In this document: piece by piece, positions 24,173 to 33,384 of the stretch
How the letters are laid out: the number at the start of each line of letters is the position of its first letter
Position numbering within the stretch: position 1 is the first letter of the stretch
NCBI GenBank assembly: GCA_038040325.1
Contig: JBBPIM010000004.1
Location: 1-64,000 of the forward strand
From: Mayfieldus profundus
GTDB taxonomy: Bacteria > Actinomycetota > Thermoleophilia > Solirubrobacterales > 70-9
Reading direction: 5' to 3'
DNA: 64,000 nt
Notes under the pieces: model-generated
Seen by the model: the letters and a program-made list of their open reading frames with translations, nothing else
Told to the model about the DNA's origin: nothing
Databases searched by the model: none
Position numbers and translations under genes: made by a program

Positions 24173-24865
24173 CGGGCTCCTCCAGTTCGTGTGGTGGTGG
24201 GCTCCAGCACGGTCTCGCAGTCGATCACGCCGTCCTCGGTCGAGTCGACGATCGCGACGTCCTCCCCGGGCCCGCAGTTGATCGCGTCCTCGGTCCCGTC
24301 GCGGGCGACAATCGTGTCGTTGCCGCCGCCGCCGACGGCCTCCCCATCGATCTCGTTGAACTCGTCGCTGCCGGCGCCGCCGCTGATCTTGCCGCCTCCG
24401 GGGCCGCTCAGCAGACGGTCCTCGCCCTTGCCGCCNNNNNNNNNNNNNNNNNNNNNNNNNNNNNNNNNNNNNNNNNNNNNNNNNNNNNNNNNNNNNNNNN
24501 NNNNNNNNNNNNNNNNNNNNNNNNNNNNNNNNNNNCTTCAGCCGGTCCTTGCCCTTGCCGCCCTTCAGAAGGTCGGGCCCCTTGCCGCCCTTCAGCCGGT
24601 CCTTGCCCTTGCCGCCCTTCAGAAGGTCGGGCCCCTTGCCGCCCAGCAGCTTGTCCTTGCCGCGGCCGCCGACCAGCCGGTCACCGCCGCCGCGGCCGCT
24701 GAGCCGGTCCTTGCCGCCGCGGCCGAGCAGCTTGTCGGCGCGGTTGGTCCCGGTGAGGCGGTCCGGGCCCGCCGTGCCCCGCAGCTTCTGCGCCCCGGCC
24801 CCGGCCACCAGCGCGCCGAGCAGGATGCCGAGCAAGAGCAGCGATGCGGTGCCCCGGTACGCCAA
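24169..24865 (-). CDS. Secreted RTX-like glycine-repeat protein, interrupted by assembly gap
   Basis: An exported protein starting at TTG 24865 with a signal peptide (LLLLGILLGALVAGAGAQ), followed by calcium-binding-type nonapeptides such as GPDRLTGTN, GKDRLSGRG and GPDLLKGGK. The repeat block runs into 100 N. After the gap the correct frame continues as further Gly/Asp repeats and a closing Cys-containing module (EDAINCGPGEDVAIVDSTEDGVIDCETV), ending with a TGA that overlaps the phosphoesterase ATG. The frame differs across the N run, so the gap length is not real and the full size is unknown. Repeats of this kind fold as calcium beta-rolls. Confidence 0.75.
24436..24535. other. Assembly gap of 100 N
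   Basis: Exactly 100 undetermined bases, a common placeholder. It interrupts an array of identical 54-base units, which would explain why the assembly failed here. Confidence 0.99.
24536..24643 (-). repeat. Tandem 54-bp repeats encoding calcium-type nonapeptides
   Basis: Two identical 54-base copies (24536-24589 and 24590-24643) adjoin the N run. Each encodes two nonapeptides of the GGKGPDLLK / GGKGKDRLK type. More copies probably lie in the gap. Confidence 0.9.
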
Positions 24866-24926
24866 GTCGTGGCAAAAGCTACGGCATCCGCCGCCCCGCG
24901 TGTTGCAGTCGGGTGAAGCCTTGCGG

Positions 24927-25628
24927 CTAGTGCTTTACCTCGCGCGAGGCGAGGTGCGCCCCGACCTTGCGCTTGACCCGCTGCAGGGCGTTGTCCACGG
25001 TCTTGGTGTCGCACTCCAGCCGCTCCGCGATCACCTCGTAGGAGTACCCGTCGAGATACAGCGAGAGCACCCGGCTCTCGAGGTCGGAGAGGACACCCGA
25101 CAGGCAGGTCACCAGGCTGGCCAGCTCCTCGGTGGCGATCACCTGGTTGACCGGGTCGGCCGCCGTGGGGCCCGGCAGAACCTCATCCAGGGTTGTGTCG
25201 GAGTCGCCGGCCGCCGCCGGGGATTGGCTGAACGACACGTACTGGTTGAGCGGCGTGTGCTTGTTGCGCGTCGCCGTCTTCACTGCGGTGATGATCTGGC
25301 GGGTGATGCACAGCTCGGCGAAGTTGCGAAAGCTCGACTCGCGGTCGGTGCGGTAGTCGCGCACCGCCTTGTAGAGGCCGACCAGGCCCTCCTGAATCAG
25401 GTCGTCGGCCTCGCCGCCGAGTAGGAAATACGAGGACGCCTTCAACCGCACGAAGCCGCGGTAGCGGCGAATGATCGCGTCGTAGGCGTCCGAACGGCCC
25501 TCCTTCGCCATCGCGACCAGGTAGTGGTCGTCAAGCTCAGGTTGAGAGTTACGCTGCTGGGCAGGCGCGCCGGCGCCGCCGGGCGCCTTGTGTACCTGCA
25601 TTTCCTGGGTAGGGGTAGATGCGGCCAC
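24927..25628 (-). CDS. SigH-like RNA polymerase sigma factor
   Basis: A 233-residue sigma factor resembling Bacillus SigH/Sig30. Region 2 reads YDAIIRRYRGFVRLKASSYFLLGG, then EADDLIQEGLVGLYKAVRDY and FRNFAELCITRQIITAVKTATR. Region 4 reads LSDLESRVLSLYLDGYSYEVIAERLECDTKTVDNALQRVKRKV. The first ~40 residues are a disordered Gly/Ala/Pro leader. GTG 25628 is chosen over an upstream start because AAGGAGGGA is placed ideally before it. A TTGACA-N17-CAGACT promoter is seen upstream. The regulon is unknown. Confidence 0.9.
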   Translation of the reverse strand: MAASTPTQEMQVHKAPGGAGAPAQQRNSQPELDDHYLVAMAKEGRSDAYDAIIRRYRGFVRLKASSYFLLGGEADDLIQEGLVGLYKAVRDYRTDRESSFRNFAELCITRQIITAVKTATRNKHTPLNQYVSFSQSPAAAGDSDTTLDEVLPGPTAADPVNQVIATEELASLVTCLSGVLSDLESRVLSLYLDGYSYEVIAERLECDTKTVDNALQRVKRKVGAHLASREVKH

Positions 25629-25742
25629 TGAACTTCCCTCCTTCGAGTGAAGCGTCGTGGCGCCGCGTACCTCCCCTGGGCGCCCTCTCCTCGGGTGCTG
25701 CCTCAGACTGAACCTGAGGTTCACCCTTTATCTTGACGCGGC

Positions 25743-25771
25743 AGTCTGACGACATCGCGGAGTTCTGTCAA
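25743..25771 (-). promoter_or_regulatory. Candidate housekeeping promoter of the SigH-like gene
   Basis: TTGACA (25766-25771, minus strand), a 17-base spacer and CAGACT (25743-25748). The -35 box is perfect and the -10 box is weak. It would leave a 5' leader of about 110 bases before the strong ribosome site. Confidence 0.45.
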
Positions 25772-25816
25772 CCCCGAAAATTGAGTAAGCGCCGCGCCTG
25801 CAAGCGCCCTTGCAGC

Positions 25817-26476
25817 TCAGCCGCGCTGGCGCAGCGCCTCGAACAGCAGCACTGCGGCGGCTGCCGCCACGTTCAGCGACTCCACCCGTCCGGCCCGCGG
25901 GATCGCGACCAGCCCGTCGCATGCCGAGATGACCCGCGGCCGCAGCCCCTTCCCCTCTCCGCCCAGCACCAGCACCGTGCCGCCGCTCAGGTCGGCGTCG
26001 CTGTGACGTGTCGGGGCGCTCGCGTCGGCCCCCCAGGCCCAGAAGCCGGCCTCGCGCGCCTCGCCGAGCCAGTCGGCGAGGTTGCGGACCCTCGCCACCG
26101 GCAGGTGCTCGACCGCGCCCGCCGACGCCTTGCAGGCCACCGCGGTGACCGCGGCGGCGCGGCGCTCGGGTATCACCACGCCGGCCGCGCCCGCGACCTC
26201 GGCCGAGCGGCAGACCGCGCCGAGGTTGCGCGGGTCCTGCACCTGGTCGAGCGCGACCAGCAGCGAGCCCCGCTGAGCCAGCAGATCCGCCGCGTCGGCA
26301 TAGGGGTAGGGATCGACCTCGGCCACGACTCCCTGGTGGTCGGGCGACCCGGCCAGCCGCTGCAGCTCCCCGGCGCCGATCTCGGGCGCCTCCCAGACGC
26401 GGTGGACGCGCCGTCGCCCGCGCTGCGCCTCGGCGACCGGACGGCGCCCGTAGATCCGCTCCAGCTCCTCGGCCAC
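25817..26476 (-). CDS. rlmB: TrmH/SpoU family rRNA 2'-O-ribose methyltransferase (RlmB-like)
   Basis: A 219-residue SPOUT methyltransferase, probably modifying G2251 of 23S rRNA. The N-terminal substrate-binding domain is short (ELERIYGRRPVAEA). The three SpoU motifs are present: ALDQVQDPRNLGAVCRSAE, VLVLGGEGKGLRP and IPRAGRVESLNVAAAAAVLLFE, which form the knotted AdoMet site. GTG 26476 follows the cysS stop by 10 bases. The cysS-rlmB order is common in bacteria and supports the assignment. TrmH-type tRNA activity cannot be fully excluded. Confidence 0.9.
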   Translation of the reverse strand: MAEELERIYGRRPVAEAQRGRRRVHRVWEAPEIGAGELQRLAGSPDHQGVVAEVDPYPYADAADLLAQRGSLLVALDQVQDPRNLGAVCRSAEVAGAAGVVIPERRAAAVTAVACKASAGAVEHLPVARVRNLADWLGEAREAGFWAWGADASAPTRHSDADLSGGTVLVLGGEGKGLRPRVISACDGLVAIPRAGRVESLNVAAAAAVLLFEALRQRG

Positions 26477-26486
26477 CGGCAGATCC

Positions 26487-27845
<1,359 letters not shown>

Positions 27846-27872
27846 GGTTAGTGGCCCATCCGGTGAGTCGGG

Positions 27873-27979
27873 TGGCGATTGGGCGAGCGAAAATCGAGCC
27901 GGCCGCGGACGCAAGGAGGCCGAATGCTGGTCGGCATTCGGCCGACTGAGGACAACGGCCGGCGAAGGTTTGCAGCCGC
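27873..27979 (+). repeat. Dispersed hairpin repeat, copy 2
   Basis: The second copy of the element seen at 10384-10496. Its perfect 10-bp stem (27918-27927 with 27934-27943) has a six-base loop TGGTCG. Relative to copy 1, stem positions 3, 9 and 10 have changed as pairs. Shared blocks flank the stem on both sides (GCGAGCGAAA, GGACGCA, GAGGAC, TTGCAGCCGC). It lies in the gap between cysS and the divergent hydrolase gene, 28 bases from the cysS start. Confidence 0.75.
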
Positions 27980-28067
27980 ACAATCGGTGCCTGAATTTGC
28001 CGGATGGGCCACAAAGGCCACTCTATGCCGTGCCGCCGGGTCGATTCACTAGGGTTTGGCGGCGCTG

Positions 28068-29315
28068 ATGGCGGCAAGCTCGATGCACACTCACCGGATG
28101 CGCCGGGTGCAGGAGGCATTCGCCTCCCTTCCCGGGCGCTACCTCGGTGCCGAGGAGGACTACGAGGCGACCGTGCAGATCCGCCTCGGCGACCTCGGGC
28201 GCAGCTGGGAGGTCGAGATGCGGCCCGAGCGCTGCAAGGTGCGCTCCTCGCCGAGCCGCCGGCCCGACGTGGTGATCGGCACCGACTCCGCCACCTGGCT
28301 CTCTCTGCGCGAAGGGAGGCTCTCCGGGCTGGACGCCTTCTCGCAGCGCCGCCTCTGGGCCCGCGGCGACCTCGACGTCGCGGTCGGGTTCGAGGGCCTG
28401 TTCCGGCTGCCCGACGACCGCCCCCCGCTGCTGCAGATCCACGACGTGCGGGTCAAGGGTGCGCGGATCTCCAGCCTCACCACCGGCATCGGCCAGGAGC
28501 ACGTGATCCTGGTCCATGGCCTCGGTGGCTCTAAGAGCTCCTTCTACGAGACCGCGGCCGCGCTCACGCCCGAGTACACGGTGCACGCGATCGACCTGCC
28601 CGGCTTCGGCTCCTCCTCCAAGCCCGTCGGCGCCTCCTACGACGCGGGCTTTTTCGCCACTCACGTGCTGCGCTTCATGGACACGCTGGCGATCGACCGC
28701 GCCCACCTGGTCGGCAATTCGATGGGCGGCCGCGTCTCGCTGGAGGTCGGGCTTCAGGCGCCCAACCGGGTGCGCACCCTGAGCCTGCTGGCGCCCTCGA
28801 TGGCGTTTCGCCGCGGCCGCGAGTGGGTGCCGGTGGTGCGCCTGCTGCGGCCCGAGCTGGCGCTGATCCCACACGCCCTCAACGAAGGCCAGGTGCGCAG
28901 CCGCTTCTGGAACATGATCGCTCGCCCCGACCGCCTCGACCCCGCCGTCGCCGACATCGCCTCGGACGAGTTCCTTCGCACCTACCGCTCGCGCGCGGCG
29001 CGCATCGCCTTCTACGCCGCCGCCCGCCAGATCTACCTCGAGGCGCCGGACGGCCCGCGCGGCTTCTGGACGCGCCTCGAGGGACTCGAGCCTCCGGCGA
29101 TGTTCATCTGGGGCGAGGGCGACCGCCTGGTGTCGTCGCGCTTCTCCCGCCACGTCGCCTCGGCGCTGCCCGACGCCCCGCAGGTGGTCCTGCACGACTG
29201 CGGGCACGTGCCCCAGATCGAGCTGCCCGAGCAGACCCACGCGATGATCCGCGAGTTCGTGGACAGCTCCGGCGCGCCCGCCGAAGCGGCATTGCAGCAG
29301 GCGAGTAGCGCATAG
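28068..29315 (+). CDS. Alpha/beta hydrolase with N-terminal SCP2-like sterol-carrier domain
   Basis: A 415-residue two-domain protein. Residues about 15-110 look like an SCP2 lipid-binding domain (YEATVQIRLGDLGRSWEVEM, PDVVIGTDSATWLSLREGRLS, LWARGDLDVAVGFEGLF). From residue 140 an alpha/beta hydrolase starts with VILVHGLGGSKSSFYE. The nucleophile elbow is GNSMGG, and the acid and His lie in FIWGEGDRLV and HDCGHVPQIE. A lipid esterase or thioesterase is likely. ATG 28068 is preferred, with TAGGGT 12 bases ahead, although TTG 28056 is in frame. The next gene is an acyltransferase. Confidence 0.85.
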   Translation: MAASSMHTHRMRRVQEAFASLPGRYLGAEEDYEATVQIRLGDLGRSWEVEMRPERCKVRSSPSRRPDVVIGTDSATWLSLREGRLSGLDAFSQRRLWARGDLDVAVGFEGLFRLPDDRPPLLQIHDVRVKGARISSLTTGIGQEHVILVHGLGGSKSSFYETAAALTPEYTVHAIDLPGFGSSSKPVGASYDAGFFATHVLRFMDTLAIDRAHLVGNSMGGRVSLEVGLQAPNRVRTLSLLAPSMAFRRGREWVPVVRLLRPELALIPHALNEGQVRSRFWNMIARPDRLDPAVADIASDEFLRTYRSRAARIAFYAAARQIYLEAPDGPRGFWTRLEGLEPPAMFIWGEGDRLVSSRFSRHVASALPDAPQVVLHDCGHVPQIELPEQTHAMIREFVDSSGAPAEAALQQASSA

Positions 29316-29321
29316 AGCGCG

Positions 29322-29470
29322 TAACGCGATGACGGCGTGCCCGGGGCGGTCCAGAACCAAGCTGGGCGCCGCGCGCGGGCGAAGCCGGTAGTGGTGACTA
29401 CCGGCGAGACCGTGGGTGGCGATCCAGCGCCGGTGCTGGATCGCACCGGGTGCGGCGCTTCATTGCGTTA
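29322..29470. ncRNA. Candidate multi-branched structured RNA or DNA element
   Basis: This 149-base intergenic segment can fold into a closed multi-branch shape. The outer stem is TAACGCGATGA (29322-29332) with TCATTGCGTTA (29460-29470), 11 pairs. An inner stem joins 29336-29344 to 29446-29454. Enclosed hairpins are near 29347-29371, a perfect 9-bp stem with a GGTG loop (29384-29405), and a perfect 10-bp stem with a six-base loop (29419-29444). It fills the gap between the hydrolase and acyltransferase genes. No known riboswitch class was recognised. Alternatives are a miniature mobile element or an attC-like site. Confidence 0.5.
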
Positions 29471-29492
29471 GGTGCTCTTAGAATCCCCGCTG

Positions 29493-30437
29493 ATGGCGAC
29501 CAGCACGCTCGCCGAGCAGGCGAGGCACAACGGCAGCGGCGACTCCGAGGCGGCCAAAGAGCGGCGAGACCTGCCGGGCGGGCCGCTCGGATCGCTTCTG
29601 GGCCGCGCTGCCGGGGCGATCGGCGATGCGATCTCCAGCCGGCTCAACGCCGAGCTCGACGACCGCGACCCCGACTACATTCGCGAGAACCTGCCGCTGG
29701 TCTGGCTGCTGTCCAGCATCTGGTTCCGCGGCTCGGTTCGAAACCTCGGCAACATCCCCGAGGACCGGCCGGTGCTGTTGGTCGGAAACCACTCGGGCGG
29801 CAACATCACCCCCGACACCCTGATCTTCACCCTTGCCTTCAGCACCTACTTCGGGGTCGAGCGCCGATTCTTCCAGCTCGCCCACAACCTCGTCCTCGCC
29901 TCCCCCTTCGGCCAGATTCTGCGCAAATACGGGACCGTCACGGCTTCCCCCGAGAACGCCGAGAAGGCGCTTGACTCGGGCGCCGCGCTGCTCGTCTACC
30001 CGGGCGGCGACTGGGAGGCGCACCGCTCCAGCCTCGAACGCAACCGGGTCGACTTCGGCGGCCGAAAGGGCTTCATCCGCCTGGCTCTGGAGCAAGACGT
30101 CCCGATCATTCCCGTGGTCTCGGTGGGCGGCCAGGAGACGGCACTGTTCCTCAGCCGCGGCAACTGGCTGGCGCGGGCGCTCGGCGTGGACCGGCTGCTG
30201 CGCCTCAAGGTGATGCCGATCTCGATCGCCCCGCCGTGGGGACTCAACATCGGTGACTTCCTCGGCCACGTGCCGCTGCCAGCCAAGATCACGATCGAGG
30301 TGCTGCCGCCGATCGACCTGCGCGAGCAGTTCGGGCCCGAGCCCGACGTCGACGAGGTCTACGAGGAGATCACCGAGCAGATGCAGGAAACCCTCGACGC
30401 GCTCGCCGCCGAGCGCCGCTTTCCGGTGATCGGATGA
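29493..30437 (+). CDS. Lysophospholipid acyltransferase family protein
   Basis: A 314-residue acyltransferase of the PlsC/DGAT-like group. The His motif is VGNHSGGNITPD (longer His-Asp spacing than the classical HX4D), and LLVYPGGDWEAHR takes the place of FPEGTR. Hydrophobic stretches suggest membrane association. It probably acylates a glycerolipid. ATG 29493 gives a natural start. Its TGA overlaps the ATG of the SRPBCC gene as ATGA. The SCP2-hydrolase gene upstream suggests a small lipid-handling unit. Confidence 0.83.
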   Translation: MATSTLAEQARHNGSGDSEAAKERRDLPGGPLGSLLGRAAGAIGDAISSRLNAELDDRDPDYIRENLPLVWLLSSIWFRGSVRNLGNIPEDRPVLLVGNHSGGNITPDTLIFTLAFSTYFGVERRFFQLAHNLVLASPFGQILRKYGTVTASPENAEKALDSGAALLVYPGGDWEAHRSSLERNRVDFGGRKGFIRLALEQDVPIIPVVSVGGQETALFLSRGNWLARALGVDRLLRLKVMPISIAPPWGLNIGDFLGHVPLPAKITIEVLPPIDLREQFGPEPDVDEVYEEITEQMQETLDALAAERRFPVIG

Positions 30438-30928
30438 GGCTCAACGAGTCGGTTGTGATCTCGGCACCCGCCGAGGACATCTGGGACTACCTGGCGGACC
30501 CCGAGAACTACCTGCGCTTCATGTCCGGGGTGACCCGCTGGGAGGTCGCCGACGACAAGCCCAGCGGCCTCGGCGCCCGCTACCGGATGCTGATCCGGGT
30601 CGGCGCCGCGGAGGTAGGGGGCCTGATCGAATTCGTCGAGTGGACCGAGCCCCGCGACATGGCCTGGACGTCGGTCACCGGCGTCGACCAGCGCGGCCGC
30701 TGGCGTATCCGCGAGTTGGACGACGGCCGCTGCCGGGTGGAGCTGCGCTTCGCCTACGGCGTGGCCGGGTCGGGCATCCCCGGCTGGTTCGCCGAGCTGG
30801 TCGCCGCACCGACGCTGGGGCGGCATCTGCGCCGCACCCTGCACCAGCTCAAGCGCCAGGTCGAGCACGAGCGCCTGCGCGCCGAGGCCGAGCGACGCCG
30901 CGCGGCGCGCGAGGGCGCCACGGCCTAG
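30434..30928 (+). CDS. SRPBCC family protein
   Basis: A 164-residue START-like lipid-binding or cyclase-type protein. The N-terminal strand MRLNESVVISAPAEDIWDYLADPENYLRFM is typical, followed by the curved-sheet segments GARYRMLIRVG, VEWTEPRDMAW and CRVELRFAYGV. The C-terminal helix is Arg-rich. Coupled to the acyltransferase by ATGA, so it may bind that enzyme's lipid. Function otherwise unknown. Confidence 0.82.
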   Translation: MRLNESVVISAPAEDIWDYLADPENYLRFMSGVTRWEVADDKPSGLGARYRMLIRVGAAEVGGLIEFVEWTEPRDMAWTSVTGVDQRGRWRIRELDDGRCRVELRFAYGVAGSGIPGWFAELVAAPTLGRHLRRTLHQLKRQVEHERLRAEAERRRAAREGATA

Positions 30929-31004
30929 ACGCGCGCCGCCGTGTCCAGTGCCGCCACGTAGCGGTCGCCGGTACACGGCCCTTGCCATCGCCGCCACAAA
31001 GGCG

Positions 31005-31010
31005 TAGGGT
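31005..31010 (+). promoter_or_regulatory. -10 box TAGGGT of the SnoaL-like gene
   Basis: It lies 33 bases before the ATG at 31044, with a strong AAGGAGG ribosome site between, so this gene has a short leader. Confidence 0.4.
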
Positions 31011-31043
31011 CGGTATGACCTACCCGCCAGCAAGGAGGCAAGC

Positions 31044-31475
31044 ATGTCCAGAGAGAACATCGAGGCATCGCGCCGGGTGATCGAGGAGGGATTCAGCGGG
31101 GGGAATCTCGATGTGGTCGACGAGGTCTGCAGCGACGACTTCACGAGCCATGACCCGATCGCCGGCGAGCAGGACGCCGAGGGCGTCAAGCAGAGCATGA
31201 GCGGTTACCGGGAGGCGTTTCCCGATCTGGAGGTCACGATCGAGGACATCTTCGCCGCCGGTGACAAGGTGGTGATCCGCTGGACCGCCATCGGCACCTT
31301 CGAGAACGAGTTCATGGGCCAGCAGCCCACCGGCGAGAGGGGCAATCCCGTCGAGGGCATCGCCATCGACCGCTTCGAGGACGGCAAGATAGCCGAGACC
31401 TGGGCCCAGTGGGACACGCTGGGGTTCCTGAGGAACATCGGCGCCGTGCCCGACCAGGCCGCGACCGCCGGCTAG
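31044..31475 (+). CDS. SnoaL-like ester cyclase family protein
   Basis: A 143-residue NTF2-fold protein. It shows the start ENIEASRRVIEEGFSGGNLDVVDEVCSDDFTSHDP. The middle has YREAFPDLEVTIEDIFAAGDKVVIRWTA and the end has GIAIDRFEDGKIAETWAQWDTLGFL. These match the SnoaL/ester cyclase group, which mostly has unknown substrates. AAGGAGG precedes the ATG. It stands alone and is convergent with the coiled-coil gene. Confidence 0.87.
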   Translation: MSRENIEASRRVIEEGFSGGNLDVVDEVCSDDFTSHDPIAGEQDAEGVKQSMSGYREAFPDLEVTIEDIFAAGDKVVIRWTAIGTFENEFMGQQPTGERGNPVEGIAIDRFEDGKIAETWAQWDTLGFLRNIGAVPDQAATAG

Positions 31476-31510
31476 GCGAACCGGCTGCAGAAAAACCGAG
31501 TGAGGCCGGA

Positions 31511-32701
31511 CTAGAAGGTCCGGAAGCTCTGCGACCCGCTGCGCGGCCGCTCGTCGGCGCCGTTTTCGCCGCCGCTTGAGTCGTCCTCGGACTCGTCCTC
31601 GTCCTCGCGCGCCCAGCGCGGGGCGCTCTCGGTCGCCGCCGCCATCGCCTCGCGGCGCGCGCGCTCGGCGGCAATCCGGATCTGCTCCTCGGCGGCGCTG
31701 CGGGCCAGCTCCGCGCGCTCGTCGGCCTCGCGGCGGATCCGGTCCGACTCCGCCCGCAGTCGGTCCTCGGCCTGGGCGCGAGCGGCCTGCTCGGCCTCCC
31801 GCCCCACCTTCTCGATCAGCTTGGTGACGCGCTCCTCGGCTTCCTTGCGAACGCTCTCGGTCCCCTCCATGATGCGGCGCTCGATCTGCCCCTCGATCTG
31901 GGCGATCCGCTCGCTCGACTTGCGCTCCAGCTCGACGACCCGCTCCTGAGCTTGGCGCTCGATCTCGGCCACCCGCTCGCGCGCCTTGACCAGCCGCTCC
32001 TCTGCCGCGCGCACCCGCTCCTCGGCCTGGCTCTCCGCCGCCTGGCGCGTCTCCTGCTCACGCTTCAGCGCCTCCGCCTCGGCGCGCTCGGCCGCCGCCG
32101 ACGTCGCTGCCTCGGCGGCCTGCTTGGCGGCCGTGATGGCCTCCTGGTCGCGCTGGACCTGCTCCTTCAGCTCCGCGACCGCCTTCTCCGCCGCGATCCT
32201 GGCCTCCTCGACGTGCTCGGCAACCAATTCCGCCTGGCGGGCTCGCGCCTCCGCCTCGGCCTTGGCGTTGTAGGCGGCGGCCATTCGCTCCCGCCCCTCG
32301 TCGCCCAGCTTGCGCAGCGTCTCCATCGCCTTTTCCTTCAGCTCGGCGCGGATCTCCTCACAGGCGTCCTCTGCGCTGCTCATGGCCTGGGTGGCGCGCC
32401 GCTCGGCGGCCTCGGCGCGGGCCTCGGCCGCACGCGCGTGCTCCGCGGCCTCGCGGGCCAGCTCCAGCGCCCGCTGCTCGCCCTGGCGGGCCTCCAGCCC
32501 GGCCTTGCGGGCGCGCGCCTCGCGCGAGCGCCATTCCTCGACCAGGCGCTTGGCCTTCGCGTGGAATCTCTCGGTGGCCTCTCCGACCTGGCGCAGCTCG
32601 ACCGGTCGCAGCGGCTGGGGCTCGGTCGGCTGCTCCGGCGGGCTTGCCCCCGGCGCCTCCCGCGCCGGCTCCGGCGTGGGAGCTGCCAGCGGTTCGCTCA
32701 T
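31511..32701 (-). CDS. Long alanine/glutamate-rich coiled-coil protein
   Basis: A 396-residue protein. The first ~40 residues are Pro-rich. Residues 40-360 are almost unbroken coiled coil with heptads of Ala, Glu, Arg and Lys (for example AERRATQAMSSAEDACEEIR). The end is acidic and Ser/Gly-rich (EDEDESEDDSSGG). No membrane segment or signal is seen. It could be a cytoskeletal or chromosome-organising scaffold, but this cannot be shown. Composition alone makes homology searches unreliable. Confidence 0.75.
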   Translation of the reverse strand: MSEPLAAPTPEPAREAPGASPPEQPTEPQPLRPVELRQVGEATERFHAKAKRLVEEWRSREARARKAGLEARQGEQRALELAREAAEHARAAEARAEAAERRATQAMSSAEDACEEIRAELKEKAMETLRKLGDEGRERMAAAYNAKAEAEARARQAELVAEHVEEARIAAEKAVAELKEQVQRDQEAITAAKQAAEAATSAAAERAEAEALKREQETRQAAESQAEERVRAAEERLVKARERVAEIERQAQERVVELERKSSERIAQIEGQIERRIMEGTESVRKEAEERVTKLIEKVGREAEQAARAQAEDRLRAESDRIRREADERAELARSAAEEQIRIAAERARREAMAAATESAPRWAREDEDESEDDSSGGENGADERPRSGSQSFRTF

Positions 32702-32773
32702 CGTCGCGAGAAGTTACTACGCACTGTGGTCGCTACGAGGTGCCGTTCGCCACAACATGCGCAAGCTGGGCGA

Positions 32774-33313
32774 TCAACGGCCACGCTCGCTGAGCAGGGC
32801 CACGGGTAGGCCGAGGCCGGCCTCGCGGCGAGCGGTCGCGATACGCCTGCCGGTCTGCACAGCGTCGCGGATCTCCCCCAGCCGCTCGCCGAGCAACTCG
32901 GCGGCGCGGTCGATGTCGGCGACACGGAAGGTGATCCCCCAGAAACGGGGTGGGCCGTCCCCCAGCTCGGGTTGCTCGACCACCTCGATGATCACCTCCC
33001 CCGCCCGCACGAAGGCCTGGCGCACGGGCGGCCCCGGCTCGGAGGGCTCGCGCAGCCGCCGCAGGTCCAGCCCCGCCGCCTGCAGCGCCGGCACCGTGCG
33101 CCGCAGCTCCGGCGTGAAGACCACCAGGTGGTCGATCTTGGTCACCCCGTTGGGGTGCTCGGCCAGCTCGGGCGTCTCGGCCCTCGAAACGACGGTCGGC
33201 AGGCCGTCGAGCCGGTCCGAGGAGGCACCGCGCAGAGACCAGCGGGCCACGCCCGCGCCGTCGGGGGCGAAATCGAGCCGCACGCTCCCCACCACGCACG
33301 AGTCGCCCTCCAC
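32774..33313 (-). CDS. VOC/glyoxalase-like protein, start uncertain (may reach 33388)
   Basis: A 179-residue protein with a VOC-like core: ITKIDHLVVFT-type strand (VTKIDHLVVFTPEL), FVRAGEVIIEVVEQPEL, FWGITFRVADIDRAAELLGERLG. The first standard start in frame is GTG 33313. The frame upstream of it (AEIDELRIAAPAEAWRDFGF) still reads like protein and has no ATG, GTG or TTG. A CTG at 33386-33388 would overlap the ligase stop as CTGA, matching the NTGA couplings elsewhere, and would give 204 residues. Function unknown. Confidence 0.7.
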   Translation of the reverse strand: MEGDSCVVGSVRLDFAPDGAGVARWSLRGASSDRLDGLPTVVSRAETPELAEHPNGVTKIDHLVVFTPELRRTVPALQAAGLDLRRLREPSEPGPPVRQAFVRAGEVIIEVVEQPELGDGPPRFWGITFRVADIDRAAELLGERLGEIRDAVQTGRRIATARREAGLGLPVALLSERGR

Positions 33314-33384
33314 CGCGAAGCCGAAGTCACGCCATGCCTCGGCGGGGGCGGCGATCCGCAGCTCGTCGATCTCGGCGGCAGGGC

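Noticed and set aside
24169..24865. True frameshift in the RTX-like gene
   Set aside because: The frame change coincides with exactly 100 N, a placeholder, so the gap length explains it.
27846..27983. N-terminal extension of CysS
   Set aside because: The extra codons fall in the dispersed repeat and do not look like CysS. GTG 27845 fits the family.
29318..29474. Integron attC site
   Set aside because: The right end GTTAGGT fits the attC core, but the left end does not match RYYYAAC, the spacer is fully paired, and no integrase or cassette array is seen.
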